Made by a program: the position numbers and the translations under genes
Assembly: GCA_964425745.1 (NCBI GenBank)
Contig: CAYRNW010000005.1
Coordinates: 1 to 64,000, forward strand
Length of the DNA: 64,000 nucleotides
Reading direction: 5' to 3'
From: CALCNS01 sp964425745
GTDB taxonomy: Bacteria; Bacillota; JAAYKD01
Shown here: one piece after another, positions 36,900-46,563 of the stretch
Numbering within the stretch: position 1 is the first letter of the stretch
Layout of the letters: each line of letters begins with the position of its first letter
The notes under the pieces: model-generated
Seen by the model: only the letters and a program-made list of their open reading frames with translations
Database searches by the model: none
What the model was told of the DNA's origin: nothing

Positions 36900-39494
36900 T
36901 TATCGAATTTCTAAAGTGTCATTTTGAAGATCGACGACAACCGTTTGTCCGGGGAGAACCGTCCCCTGCAGAATTTTTCGCCCAATCAAAGTTTCTAAAT
37001 TGCGCTGTATGTATCTGCGTAAGGGTCGGGCACCGTAGGAAGGGTCATAGGCTTGCTCGATGATCCATAATTTTGCTGTATTCGTAATTTGTATTTGTAG
37101 ATGTTGAGAAGCCAATCGCTGATTCAATTCGTTGATCAGCAGATCAATAATTGCTGTGATATCTAGCTTGGTTAAGGGTTTGTAGAATACGATTTCATCT
37201 AAGCGATTCAAAAATTCCGGTCGGAAAGTTTGTTTCAATAACGATTCGACCCTTTCTTTACTCTGTTCTGTCAATTCACCCTGGGAATTAATGCCTTCTA
37301 AGAGGTAATTAGAACCAAGATTCGAAGTCATGATTAAAATCGTATTTTTAAAATCGACGGTTCGTCCCTGGGAATCCGTAATTCGTCCATCATCTAGCAC
37401 TTGCAATAATACGTTGAACACATCGGGATGTGCTTTTTCGATTTCGTCAAAAAGCACGACTGAATAAGGTGCCCTGCGCACCGCTTCCGTAAGTTGACCG
37501 CCTTCTTCATATCCTACATAACCGGGAGGAGCCCCAATGAGACGCGAAACCGAGAATTTCTCCATATATTCGCTCATATCAATGCGAATCATGTTCTTCT
37601 CTTGATCAAAAAGATAAGCAGCTAATGCTTTGGCCAGCTCCGTTTTACCAACTCCGGTTGGACCTAAAAATAGGAAGGAGCCAATGGGGCGATCGGGATC
37701 TTGAATTCCGGCTCTAGATCGAATAATGGCATCGCTTACCTTTTCCACGGCTTCGTTTTGGCCAATAATTCTCTTGTGTAGTAATTCTTCAAGATGAAGG
37801 ATCTTCTCTCGTTCGCTTGCCATGAGTTTTGAAACAGGGATATGGGTCCAGCGTTCAACGATTTTTGCGATTTCGTTCTCTGTTACTTTGTCGCGCAGCA
37901 GAGACGTCGTGCGACCGCTTTGACTCGTATTTTCTTCCTCTTCTAGTTTCTTTCGGAGCTCTGGGATTTTGCCATACTTCAATTCGGCGGCTTTGTTCAA
38001 ATCATAGTGGTTTTCAGCATCTTCCATAGCACGTTGTAGTTGCTCCAGTTCCTCACGCATTTTTTGGATTTTGCCAATGCTATTCTTTTCATTTTCCCAT
38101 TGCGCCTTCATGGCATTGAATTGATCTCGCAGTTGCGATAACTCGAGTTGGATTTCGCGGAACTGCTCTTGTGAAGAAGGGTTGCTTTCTTTTTTTAAGG
38201 CGGCTTCTTCGATTTCGAGTTGGATGATTTTTCTTTGTATGACATCCAATTCGGTGGGCATGGAGTCGATTTCGATTCGAATCATGGCACAGGCTTCATC
38301 GATGAGATCAATTGCCTTATCCGGAAGAAAACGATCTGTGATATAGCGGTTCGATAACGTAGCTGCAGCAATGATGGCCGGATCTTCAATCTTGACCCCA
38401 TGGTGGACTTCATAACGCTCTTTTAAGCCACGTAAAATGGCAATCGTATCTTCAACAGTGGGTTCTAGAACCATAACTGGCTGGAAACGGCGTTCCAGAG
38501 CGGCATCCTTTTCAATGTATTGTCGGTATTCGTGAAGCGTGGTTGCTCCAATACAATGGAGCTCACCACGTGCCAACATCGGCTTGAGCAGGTTCCCGGC
38601 ATCCATGGCACCTTCGCTCTTACCGGCACCGACAATGGTATGAAGTTCATCAATAAAGAGAATGACTTGGCCTTCGCTTTGCTTGATTTCTTGTAAAACG
38701 GCTTTCAAGCGTTCTTCAAACTCACCGCGGTATTTGGCACCGGCAACAAGAGCTCCTAAGTCGAGTGAAAAAATCGTTTTATCTTTGAGATGATTTGGTA
38801 CATCTCCCCTTACGATTCTCTGAGCCAAACCCTCAGCGATGGCGGTTTTTCCTACTCCAGGTTCCCCAATCAATACAGGATTGTTTTTGGTCTTTCTGGA
38901 AAGGATGCGAATCACATTACGGATTTCTTCATCACGACCGATAATGGGATCTAGTTTCTTGCTTTTCGCTTGCTCGACTAAATCACTTCCGTATTTTTTG
39001 AGAACATCGTAGGTCGCCTCAGGAGTGTCTGAAGTCACGCGGATATTCCCTCTTATAGAAGCCAAGGCTTTCAAAAATTCACTTTCTTCAATCTGATGTT
39101 TGCGCAATAGATTTCCCAAAGCAGTTCCGGGTTTTTGTAGAATAGCTAAGAAGAGATGTTCAACAGAAATGAATTCATCTTTCATCCGCTTCGCTAATTG
39201 TTCACTTTGATTTAAAATCATATCAACCTCGGGGGAGACATAAATCTCATCCATTTTTCTGCCTCGCCCGATGACCTTGGGAAACCCATGCACAAGAGAC
39301 TCCGCTTCTTGACGTAATCTCTCCGGATCTTTTTGCATCTTTTTTAAGATTTCGTTTATAAAACTAGCTTCCTGATTGAGGATCGCAAAGAGAAGATGCG
39401 CTACTTCTAATTGTTGATGTTGTTGACTGATCGTTAGCGACTGAGCCGCTTGAAGGACTTCTCTTGCTTTTTGTGTGAGTTGATTGGTATCCAT
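36900..39494 (-). CDS. clpB: ATP-dependent disaggregase ClpB
   Basis: An 864-residue Hsp100 chaperone that pulls proteins out of aggregates with DnaK. N-domain (~1-145), first AAA+ with Walker A GEPGVGKTAIAEG and Walker B LFIDELHTIVGAG, a full-length coiled-coil middle domain (~395-525) that marks ClpB rather than ClpA/C, and second AAA+ with GPTGVGKTELAKA and LFDEIEKAHPDV. Start 39494 chosen because AGGAGGCGATAAT precedes it. A CtsR-like operator overlaps the start of its likely transcript. Confidence 0.96.
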   Translation of the reverse strand: MDTNQLTQKAREVLQAAQSLTISQQHQQLEVAHLLFAILNQEASFINEILKKMQKDPERLRQEAESLVHGFPKVIGRGRKMDEIYVSPEVDMILNQSEQLAKRMKDEFISVEHLFLAILQKPGTALGNLLRKHQIEESEFLKALASIRGNIRVTSDTPEATYDVLKKYGSDLVEQAKSKKLDPIIGRDEEIRNVIRILSRKTKNNPVLIGEPGVGKTAIAEGLAQRIVRGDVPNHLKDKTIFSLDLGALVAGAKYRGEFEERLKAVLQEIKQSEGQVILFIDELHTIVGAGKSEGAMDAGNLLKPMLARGELHCIGATTLHEYRQYIEKDAALERRFQPVMVLEPTVEDTIAILRGLKERYEVHHGVKIEDPAIIAAATLSNRYITDRFLPDKAIDLIDEACAMIRIEIDSMPTELDVIQRKIIQLEIEEAALKKESNPSSQEQFREIQLELSQLRDQFNAMKAQWENEKNSIGKIQKMREELEQLQRAMEDAENHYDLNKAAELKYGKIPELRKKLEEEENTSQSGRTTSLLRDKVTENEIAKIVERWTHIPVSKLMASEREKILHLEELLHKRIIGQNEAVEKVSDAIIRSRAGIQDPDRPIGSFLFLGPTGVGKTELAKALAAYLFDQEKNMIRIDMSEYMEKFSVSRLIGAPPGYVGYEEGGQLTEAVRRAPYSVVLFDEIEKAHPDVFNVLLQVLDDGRITDSQGRTVDFKNTILIMTSNLGSNYLLEGINSQGELTEQSKERVESLLKQTFRPEFLNRLDEIVFYKPLTKLDITAIIDLLINELNQRLASQHLQIQITNTAKLWIIEQAYDPSYGARPLRRYIQRNLETLIGRKILQGTVLPGQTVVVDLQNDTLEIR

Positions 39495-39525
39495 ATTATC
39501 GCCTCCTGGCAATTCAAACTAAAAA

Positions 39526-39573
39526 TTTGACCTTTCCTGACTATTATTATAGAAGATTTTGTGACATTTTCAA
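39526..39573 (-). promoter_or_regulatory. clpB promoter with CtsR-like operator
   Basis: Read on the minus strand: TTGAAA (39573-39568), 16-bp spacer, TATAAT (39551-39546), then AGTCAGG-AAA-GGTCAAA (39542-39526). The CtsR consensus is two RGTCAAA heptads three bases apart; the second heptad is perfect, the first differs at two bases. Its position over the transcription start suits repression. No CIRCE (HrcA) element was found. Confidence 0.7.
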
Positions 39574-39706
39574 GAGCTTTGTCTTATAGAAAACGGGAGA
39601 AAAAAACAGAAATACGTATAATGAGGAGCCGCCCTGTGAATTGTACTCTATTCAAAACTTAAAACATATGATATACTTTCTTTCAAAAGAATGAGGAGTG
39701 ATCGCA

Positions 39707-40600
39707 ATGAATGCTGTGGTAACGGATACCAGTTTTTTGAATCTACCCTTGAAATCAAAAGGAAAAGTTCGCGATATTTACGATTTAGGGGATACGCTAC
39801 TTTTAGTTGCTACCGATCGTGTCTCTGCTTTTGATGTGGTCTTGCCGACTGGTATTGCACATAAGGGTCAGGTTTTAACACAAATCTCGAAATTCTGGTT
39901 TGAGAAGTTTTCGGACTTGGTAGCCAATCATATGATTACCACCGATGTATCAGAAATGCCAAAACCTATTTGCGATTACCCTACTCAACTACAAGGACGA
40001 ACCATGCTCGTAAAAAAAGCAGAAGTTGTTCCGGTAGAGTGTGTTGTACGAGGGTATTTAGCCGGTTCGGGTTGGAAAGAATACAAAAAGAACGGCACCG
40101 TCTGCGGAATTTCTTTGCCTAAAGGTTTACTGGAATCTCAGCAATTACCGCAACCGATTTTTACACCTGCAGCTAAAAACAATGTAGGCCACGATGAAAA
40201 CATCTCTTTCGAAGTCATGGTTGAAATGGTTGGAGAGAAGCTCGCGACACAATTAAGAGATATTTCAATGACCTTATATCGTAATGCAGCAGCCTATGCG
40301 CTTGAAAAAGGCATCATTTTGGCCGATACCAAATTTGAGTTTGGGTTGTATCATGGCGAAATTTTGTTGATTGACGAGTGCTTTACCCCCGACAGTTCTC
40401 GTTTTTGGTTAGTATCGGAATACAAACCGGGACAATCACAAGCAAGTCTCGACAAGCAATTTATCAGAGACTGGCTCGAGACTACCGATTGGAATAAAGA
40501 ACCACCAGCTCCCATGTTGCCGGATTGGGTTATCGAAGGTACAATTCAACGCTACCTCGATGCGTATCGAGTCTTGACCGGGCACGAGTTGCTGTCATAA
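39707..40600 (+). CDS. purC: Phosphoribosylaminoimidazole-succinocarboxamide synthase
   Basis: A 297-residue SAICAR synthetase of the longer type, joining aspartate to CAIR in purine synthesis. Motifs: GKVRDIYDLGDTLLLVATDR, SAFDVVLPTGIAHKG, VECVVRGYLAGSGWKEY, ADTKFEFGL and DECFTPDSSRFW. ATG 39707 chosen with GAGGAGTG upstream rather than the GTG inside that site. Other pur genes are absent nearby, and I see no PurR box or purine riboswitch. Confidence 0.95.
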   Translation: MNAVVTDTSFLNLPLKSKGKVRDIYDLGDTLLLVATDRVSAFDVVLPTGIAHKGQVLTQISKFWFEKFSDLVANHMITTDVSEMPKPICDYPTQLQGRTMLVKKAEVVPVECVVRGYLAGSGWKEYKKNGTVCGISLPKGLLESQQLPQPIFTPAAKNNVGHDENISFEVMVEMVGEKLATQLRDISMTLYRNAAAYALEKGIILADTKFEFGLYHGEILLIDECFTPDSSRFWLVSEYKPGQSQASLDKQFIRDWLETTDWNKEPPAPMLPDWVIEGTIQRYLDAYRVLTGHELLS

Positions 40601-40608
40601 GAACTAAA

Positions 40609-40646
40609 AAAGAGGCAGCCTATACACCAATAGGCCGCCTTTTTTT
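40609..40646 (+). terminator. Intrinsic terminator of purC
   Basis: AGGCAGCCTAT (40613-40623) pairs with ATAGGCCGCCT (40630-40640) with one A:C mismatch, followed by seven T residues. It begins 8 bases after the purC stop. Confidence 0.85.
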
Positions 40647-40663
40647 AAAGGAGTTTTAAAATT

Positions 40664-40918
40664 ATGGGATTTGAAGAATATGTGTGTGTTACCTTTCAGA
40701 ATGTGCATACGGCATTACAATTTGAACGCCAATGTAAGCATCTAAATACATCACTCCGGTTGATTCCTGTACCACGAAGAATTAGCGCTACCTGTGGTAT
40801 GGCAGCAAAAATGACTCTCAAAGAGTGGCAACAGCTACAGAGTAGCAACGATATTTGTTTGCTGGAATTTGAAAAAGTATATCTAATACAAGAGGAAAAG
40901 ATCTCCGAAATATTCTAA
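40664..40918 (+). CDS. DUF3343 small protein (putative Se/S carrier-like)
   Basis: An 84-residue cytosolic protein. VTFQNVHTALQFERQCK, LRLIPVPRRISATCGMAAKM fit the DUF3343 pattern of an N-terminal ferredoxin-like strand-helix and the conserved IPVPR-(x)4-CG motif whose Cys has been proposed to carry sulfur or selenium. That role is not proven. AAAGGAG lies upstream, just after the purC terminator, and no promoter is obvious. Its stop overlaps the convergent ZIP gene by 4 bases. No selenium genes are nearby. Confidence 0.7.
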   Translation: MGFEEYVCVTFQNVHTALQFERQCKHLNTSLRLIPVPRRISATCGMAAKMTLKEWQQLQSSNDICLLEFEKVYLIQEEKISEIF

Positions 40919-41733
40919 TGTCCCAATAATTGAATCAGCACTAAACCTGCCATCATGCCGATAAGGGTAAATATTGCCGGGGTACGACCTTTATTCATGA
41001 GAATTACTTGCGGCATGATTTCACAATAGGTAACATAAAGCATCGCTCCTCCGGCACCCGCTAACGATAAAGCAATGAAGTATTCCGAGATATTCCCAAT
41101 CCAAAAGCCAAGCATTGCTCCAAAAAGGGTGGGGACACCAGATAATGAGGTTAGAAAAATCGTTTTTCCAAACCCCATGCCTCCAGCACAGAGAGGAACT
41201 GCGATGGCCATTCCTTCTGGAATATTATGGATGGCTATCATGATAGCTAAAACAATGCCAAGCGTTGTATCATGCGTCGTGCCGGAACCAATCGCCATTC
41301 CCTCCGGCAGGTTATGAAGCGCAATGGCACAAAGCATGATGATACCGGCTTTGATCATCTTCACATTCGATTGACCTGCCTCGGCAAGTTTGGCCATGAG
41401 GGGGTCTTGGTGATGAAGTTCCTCAATAGCATCATGTTCCTCAATGTTTTTTCTACCCGACATTCGGGAAGAAATCCAGTCGATTAGGGTATTTAGCAGA
41501 AAAACCATAACTACGCCAATCGAGACGCCGAAAATCGTTGTCCAGATATTCGATAATTCCAGAGCCTCAGGAATAAGATCAAAGCAGACAATGCTGACCA
41601 TGATTCCACCTGCAAAGGAAAGAACATAGGACATACTTTTCAGAGATTGTTTCCCAAAAAACATCCCTAATAGGCCACCAAAACCTGTACCGAAAACTCC
41701 GGCCATGACACTGATTAGAATAACATTTTGCAT
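40915..41733 (-). CDS. ZIP family divalent metal transporter
   Basis: A 272-residue polytopic protein with about eight membrane helices, a His/Glu/Asp-rich loop (EEHDAIEELHHQDP) and the two ZIP signature helices, IALHNLPEGMAIG and IAIHNIPEGMAIA, that form the binuclear metal site. It probably imports Zn2+ or another divalent cation. GAGGTGC precedes the start. Divergent from the MBL gene; no clear Zur or Fur box is seen in the spacer. Confidence 0.92.
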   Translation of the reverse strand: MQNVILISVMAGVFGTGFGGLLGMFFGKQSLKSMSYVLSFAGGIMVSIVCFDLIPEALELSNIWTTIFGVSIGVVMVFLLNTLIDWISSRMSGRKNIEEHDAIEELHHQDPLMAKLAEAGQSNVKMIKAGIIMLCAIALHNLPEGMAIGSGTTHDTTLGIVLAIMIAIHNIPEGMAIAVPLCAGGMGFGKTIFLTSLSGVPTLFGAMLGFWIGNISEYFIALSLAGAGGAMLYVTYCEIMPQVILMNKGRTPAIFTLIGMMAGLVLIQLLGH

Positions 41734-41847
41734 GAAGAGGCACCTCGTAAAAAGTTATAGTAGGCTAACACATATTTATAGTATAGAAGGAATTTTAGGT
41801 TTTAGCAAGAGGGAAAAGAATATTTTATGATGAAAGGGAAGAGAAAA

Positions 41848-42591
41848 ATGAAAATCACAGTCTTAGGCATGTGGGGTGGATTCCCAAGACCGGGTGAAGC
41901 AACATCGGGCTATCTCATCCAAAGTGAAACCACATCGGTTTTATTGGATTGCGGAAGTGGAGTTCTCAGTCAACTTTTACTCCACTTTCCCGTCAACGAG
42001 TTGGATGCCATTGTGCTGTCGCATTACCATGCCGATCATTGTTGTGATATTGGGGTGATACAATACGCACGTTTAGTGCACCAAGCTATGCAGGGGTTAT
42101 GCCAACCGCTACCGATTTATGGGTTTGATAATGGGATTGATTTTCAGAGGTTGACGTATCACAGAGAGAGCAGTATCACCCAAGGTATGTCTTATCAAAA
42201 TCAACAAGCATTTCAAATCGGTGATTTAAGCTTCCTTCCGTTTCGTACCCTCCATGCTGTAGAGTGTTATGGTTTCCGAATTCAAGGACCAGAGAAAACA
42301 ATTTGTTATACCGCCGATGGTGGATTTTGCCTGGATCAAATCATTGCAGCAAAAGATGTGGATTTGTTACTCTCGGAAGCCAATTTTTCGCATGAGGGGT
42401 TAAGTTTAGCATTGGGTAATCACATGACGGGAATCCAAGTAGGCCAGTTGGCGCAAGAAGCCAATGTCAAGCAGTTGATTTTGACTCATTTGCCTCCCTT
42501 AAAAGACTCCAAGCCGATTTATGATGAAGTTGTGCGAGAGTATAGCGGCTCTACAAAATTGGCAAAGCAAGGTTTAGTAATCACACTATAG
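41848..42591 (+). CDS. MBL-fold hydrolase (RNase Z/ElaC-like group)
   Basis: A 247-residue metallo-beta-lactamase-fold protein. The HxHxDH signature is SHYHADHCCD, followed by FRTLHAVECYGFRI, CYTADGGF with bridging Asp, GNHMTGIQVGQLA and LILTHLPP. The arrangement is that of RNase Z-like phosphodiesterases, but it lacks an obvious tRNA-binding exosite, so the substrate is open. ATG 41848 chosen for AAAGGGA upstream; ATG 41827 has no close site. Confidence 0.75.
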   Translation: MKITVLGMWGGFPRPGEATSGYLIQSETTSVLLDCGSGVLSQLLLHFPVNELDAIVLSHYHADHCCDIGVIQYARLVHQAMQGLCQPLPIYGFDNGIDFQRLTYHRESSITQGMSYQNQQAFQIGDLSFLPFRTLHAVECYGFRIQGPEKTICYTADGGFCLDQIIAAKDVDLLLSEANFSHEGLSLALGNHMTGIQVGQLAQEANVKQLILTHLPPLKDSKPIYDEVVREYSGSTKLAKQGLVITL

Positions 42592-42595
42592 AAAC

Positions 42596-42643
42596 ACCCC
42601 TTGGAATCGGCTTTTCATAGCAATTCCAAGGGGTAATTTTTTT
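42596..42643. terminator. Bidirectional terminator between MBL gene and polA
   Basis: ACCCCTTGGAAT (42596-42607) pairs perfectly with ATTCCAAGGGGT (42623-42634), then AATTTTTTT. The T-run reaches into the polA stop codon. It closes the MBL gene and may also serve polA from the other side. Confidence 0.85.
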
Positions 42644-45224
42644 ATTTCTGTAGATCGTACCAATTGTCTCCGCTGTAAACCTCGACCTTGATCGGAACTG
42701 TAAGTGTGATTGCTTCTTCCATGGTGGTTCTTATTAACTCTTTCAAGATTTCTTCTTCTTCAAGAGGGGTTTCGCAGACTAATTCATCGTGAACTTGAAG
42801 AAGGATTCTTGCTTGCAGATGTTTTGCTTCAATCGCTTCTTGCAATCGGATCATAGCGATTTTTATGAGATCTGCCGCACTTCCTTGAATGGGTGTATTT
42901 AATGCCGCTCGTTCTCCAAAGCTGCGCATATTGTAGTTCTTACTCAAGATTTCAGGCAAATAACGACGTCGTTGAAACAGGGTTGTGACATAGCCAAGTT
43001 CTTTTGCTTCAGCAATAATTCGATGCTGATACTCGCGGATGGCGGGGAATTCTTCAAAGAAACGATCGATATATCCTTGAGCTTCTTTCCGGCTGATGCG
43101 AAGCTGTGTGGCCAGACCATAATCAGAAATACCATAGACAATTCCAAAATTGACCGCCTTCGCTTTGTCTCGTAAGGGCGAAGGAACTTCGGCAAAGGGG
43201 ATATCGAAAACCTCAGCAGCGGTTCTGCGATGGATATCCTGTTGATTTTTATATGCATCGATAAAATGCTCATCTTGAGATAAATGGGCCAGAATTCTCA
43301 ATTCGATCTGACTATAATCGGCAGAAACAAGACGCCAGCCCTTGACAGTGGGATAAAAAGCTTTGCGAATCAGCCTGCCTTCATCGCTTCGAGTTGGGAT
43401 GTTTTGTAAATTAGGATCACTGCTGGAGAGGCGACCTGTTGCCGTAACGGCCTGATGAAAGGTGGAGTGAAGGCGTTCTCTGGTGGGTTCAATTAAGGGG
43501 ATTAAACCGTCTAAATAGGTGCCTTTTAATTTGGTTAATCCACGATACTGAAGAATCAACCCAATGATCTCATGATCCCCTTCGAGTCTCTCTAAGGTTT
43601 CAGCATCAGTGGAATATCCGGATTTTGTTTTTTTACCCCCGGGCAATCCCAGCTTTTCGAACAACACTTCAGCTAATTGCTTGGGGGAATTCAAATTGAA
43701 TTCGGTGCCTGCAAGTTCTAGAATTTGTGTTTGTAAGGTTTCAATTTTATGCTGGAACGTGCGCGATAACTCTTGTAAAACTGGTAAACGAACACCAATA
43801 CCGGTATCTTCCATGAGATAAAGCACTCTTGCCAATGGTAATTCGATTTCTTTGTAGAGCTTCCACAAACTTCTTTCTTTCAGAAGGTCTTCGAGGCGGG
43901 GCAGAAGGGCTTTGATTTGTATCAGCTCTTGTTCAAGGGGAGTTGCTTCTGAAAGCTGTTTTTCAGGGAATAGCTCCCGATAAATCCGCTCTACGCTCAA
44001 TTCCTGTCCGGGGTTTAGTAGATACGTTTGTAGCATCAAATCTTCGGCCTTCTCGAAAAAGGTGTGGAAGAGATGACCGGTTCGTTTCACATCCCAAACG
44101 GAAAAAGTATGCGAAGACAAGGCATTGCCGACTTGAGACAAAAGAGCTTCATCGTGAATCGGAAGGATACCGAGCATCCCATTTTTAAATAAAAAGCCCA
44201 ATTCCAACAACGAGGAATCCAAAGTTCCGCTCGATTCTTTGATGGCCATTGCCAAAACGTGACCTTTCTTGATCTGATCAAAACAACGTGCCGCAGTGAG
44301 GATCTCAGTAGGATTCTCCTGTTCGGTGGTTCTTGAATCAGGTACCTGTGCGGCTTCTTCAGCGGGCAGTTTATCGAGCAGGGATTTGAGAGCGTAGGTT
44401 TGATAAAACTCGCGTAATAGAGGGAGTTCGGCATCTTTTCTCTTCCAATGCTCGACAGGCTCTGGAATTTCAACATCGGTGATAATCTTGGCCAAGCGAT
44501 AACTCAAAAGTGCTTGCTCGCGGTAGGTCATCAAATTTTCACGGGCTCTTTTGGGTTCAACCTCAGAGACGTGTTCCAATATATTCTCTAAGGAACCATA
44601 TTTTTGGACCAACTTCAAAGCGGTCTTTTCGCCGATACCGGGTACACCGGGGATATTATCGGAAGCGTCACCCATGAGTGCCTTAACATCGACGAGTTGC
44701 GACGGGTTCAATTCATACTGATCTTGAATAAAAGCTTCATCGGTGACCTGTAAATCACTCATGCCTTTGCGGTTCGTATAAAGCACTTTGATTCGGGGTG
44801 TGACTAATTGATATGCATCACGGTCACCGGTCAATAAAAAGGCCTCAATATCTTCCTTGGCAAAACTCTGTGCTAGGCTACCCAATAAGTCATCCGCTTC
44901 AAATCCGGGAATTTCAAGCCAGGGGATATTCATCGCATCTAATAAATCATGAATTAGGGAGAATTGTCCCAGTAATTCCGGCGGAGCTTTTTGTCGGGTC
45001 CCTTTATAGGCTTCAAATTCCTTGTGGCGAAACGTCGGTTCTGCCCGATCAAAGGCCACCAATGCGTAGTCTGGCTGAATCGTATCCAGTGCTTTTTGCA
45101 ACATCGTGGCAAACCCGTAGACTGCATTGGTATACATACCCATAGGATTGCTTAGTAGGGGTAGGGCATAGAAAGCCCGAAAGGCTAAGCTATAACCGTC
45201 AATAATCAAAGCTTTAGAACGCAT
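42642..45224 (-). CDS. polA: DNA polymerase I
   Basis: An 860-residue repair and Okazaki-fragment polymerase. Residues ~1-290 form the 5' nuclease (IDGYSLAFRAFYALP, GDRDAYQLV, GVPGIGEKTALKL). The central 3'-5' exonuclease-like domain lacks the DxE catalytic motif (ESSGTLDSS at that place), so proofreading is probably lost, as in B. stearothermophilus Pol I. The polymerase part has motif A DYSQIELRILAHLS, motif B KAVNFGIVYGISDYGL and motif C QVHDELVCE. GAGGT precedes the start; it follows the CapA gene by 22 bases, likely one operon. Confidence 0.96.
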   Translation of the reverse strand: MRSKALIIDGYSLAFRAFYALPLLSNPMGMYTNAVYGFATMLQKALDTIQPDYALVAFDRAEPTFRHKEFEAYKGTRQKAPPELLGQFSLIHDLLDAMNIPWLEIPGFEADDLLGSLAQSFAKEDIEAFLLTGDRDAYQLVTPRIKVLYTNRKGMSDLQVTDEAFIQDQYELNPSQLVDVKALMGDASDNIPGVPGIGEKTALKLVQKYGSLENILEHVSEVEPKRARENLMTYREQALLSYRLAKIITDVEIPEPVEHWKRKDAELPLLREFYQTYALKSLLDKLPAEEAAQVPDSRTTEQENPTEILTAARCFDQIKKGHVLAMAIKESSGTLDSSLLELGFLFKNGMLGILPIHDEALLSQVGNALSSHTFSVWDVKRTGHLFHTFFEKAEDLMLQTYLLNPGQELSVERIYRELFPEKQLSEATPLEQELIQIKALLPRLEDLLKERSLWKLYKEIELPLARVLYLMEDTGIGVRLPVLQELSRTFQHKIETLQTQILELAGTEFNLNSPKQLAEVLFEKLGLPGGKKTKSGYSTDAETLERLEGDHEIIGLILQYRGLTKLKGTYLDGLIPLIEPTRERLHSTFHQAVTATGRLSSSDPNLQNIPTRSDEGRLIRKAFYPTVKGWRLVSADYSQIELRILAHLSQDEHFIDAYKNQQDIHRRTAAEVFDIPFAEVPSPLRDKAKAVNFGIVYGISDYGLATQLRISRKEAQGYIDRFFEEFPAIREYQHRIIAEAKELGYVTTLFQRRRYLPEILSKNYNMRSFGERAALNTPIQGSAADLIKIAMIRLQEAIEAKHLQARILLQVHDELVCETPLEEEEILKELIRTTMEEAITLTVPIKVEVYSGDNWYDLQK

Positions 45225-45246
45225 AAATACCTCGCTTTCTGATCTA

Positions 45247-46431
45247 TCAATCTAAAAATTTAGGAGGAGTTCCTCGAAAGTCCTCCGAGATGATACTTTC
45301 AAATGTTGTTTTTAATACATTGACCGAGAATTCCTTCTCATAATCGTGTATGCCGTGCTTCAAAGCCATTTCTTCAGAATAATCGTTCAGGAAAACTACC
45401 CGGGTGGCTTGGAAGTACGAATCATAATGGGTTACAAGTGGAGCAATCTGAGGGGACTCAACAGAAGTTTCATCCCCGTCTTTGATAAACTGAAGGTAGG
45501 CCATGCCTCCCAGGAGATTGATTGAATCTAATTGATTAGAAATAAAATTGCCTAACGAATAAAATACGGGCATGCTTTTCCCGTCTTGACGGGTCAATAG
45601 CTCAACCGGTTGAAGCACGTGCGGATGGTGACCGATGATTAAATCAACATTTTCATTTGCTAAAAGTTCTGCCAGGTGCTGTTGTTGTTCGTTCGCTTGA
45701 GTACTATATTCATTTCCCCAATGAAAGGAAACAATTACGAAATCGGCAATGGTTTTAGCATGTCTGACGTCGGTTAGAATCTGCTCTTCTTCATCCAGAA
45801 AGGTCATGCCATACCCAAGCCAATCGTGGACTTCAAAACCATTCAAGCCGTAGTTGTAACCCAAGAAAGCAAAACGAACATCCTCTTGTTCAATGATTTG
45901 AACAGCCCCTTGTTCTTCGGAAAAAAATCCCACAACTTCAACGTTGAGTTCGTTCCAAAGCTTCCATGAAGCGATGAGTCCTTGCAATCCGACGTCCAAA
46001 GAATGATTGCTTGCCTGATTGACAACATCAAATCCTAGTTCTGCCATGTCCGCAGCTAATTCCTTAGGAGAATTGAAGAGAGGATAAGAGCTTATGCCGT
46101 ATTCTTCGCCGGCTACAGTGACTTCCTGGTTTAAAAAGGCGATATCCGCATGTGTGATGATTTCTTTCATCGGTTCATAACTGCTACTGAAATCATAATG
46201 ATCGCCACCCATTTTCTTGGCATATTCATAAATGGGATAATGGATGAGATTGTCTCCCACCGCTACGAAATCAAATACCTTACGTGTGGGTTCCACTGGA
46301 GTCGGATCTACCTCAGCTGGATTTTGGGGTGGGGTAGCGATAGGATCACTGGGTGTACATCCTTGTGCGAACAAAAACAATAATAGAAAAAGTCCGATGA
46401 ACCATACGGTTCTCCTTGGTTCTTTTTTCAT
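45247..46431 (-). CDS. CapA-family (PGA_cap) metallophosphoesterase-like protein, exported
   Basis: A 394-residue exported protein. N-terminal basic region and hydrophobic segment end in FAQGC, a weak lipobox; a Pro/Thr-rich linker follows. The CapA/PgsA domain has VAVGDNLIHYPIYEYA, DIAFLNQEVTVAG, VNQASNHSLDVG, VSFHWGNEYS and LIIGHHPHVLQP, which carry the metal ligands. Family members act in poly-gamma-glutamate capsule synthesis, but no capBC genes are near, so a generic cell-wall phosphoesterase is equally possible. ATG 46431 chosen: AAGGA is 9 bases upstream. Confidence 0.8.
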   Translation of the reverse strand: MKKEPRRTVWFIGLFLLLFLFAQGCTPSDPIATPPQNPAEVDPTPVEPTRKVFDFVAVGDNLIHYPIYEYAKKMGGDHYDFSSSYEPMKEIITHADIAFLNQEVTVAGEEYGISSYPLFNSPKELAADMAELGFDVVNQASNHSLDVGLQGLIASWKLWNELNVEVVGFFSEEQGAVQIIEQEDVRFAFLGYNYGLNGFEVHDWLGYGMTFLDEEEQILTDVRHAKTIADFVIVSFHWGNEYSTQANEQQQHLAELLANENVDLIIGHHPHVLQPVELLTRQDGKSMPVFYSLGNFISNQLDSINLLGGMAYLQFIKDGDETSVESPQIAPLVTHYDSYFQATRVVFLNDYSEEMALKHGIHDYEKEFSVNVLKTTFESIISEDFRGTPPKFLD

Positions 46432-46501
46432 GGTAGTCATTCCTTGCTTTTCTAATTCTTTACCTTTTCGATAGTAATGATAAAACTTCCTCTAAAAACC
46501 C

Positions 46502-46530
46502 TTGCCAAAGCGTTCATTTCGCTATAAAAT
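46502..46530 (+). promoter_or_regulatory. Probable sigma-A promoter of aspS2
   Basis: TTGCCA (46502-46507), 17-bp spacer, TAAAAT (46525-46530) inside TATAAAAT, 33 bases before the start codon. No T-box leader is visible in the short spacer. Confidence 0.6.
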
Positions 46531-46563
46531 AGAAAAGATGAAGAGAAAGGGAGAAATGAATAC

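Noticed and set aside
39495..39706. CIRCE element or purine riboswitch in the clpB-purC spacer.
   Set aside because: No TTAGCACTC/GAGTGCTAA pair and no purine-aptamer core was found; only the CtsR-like site fits.
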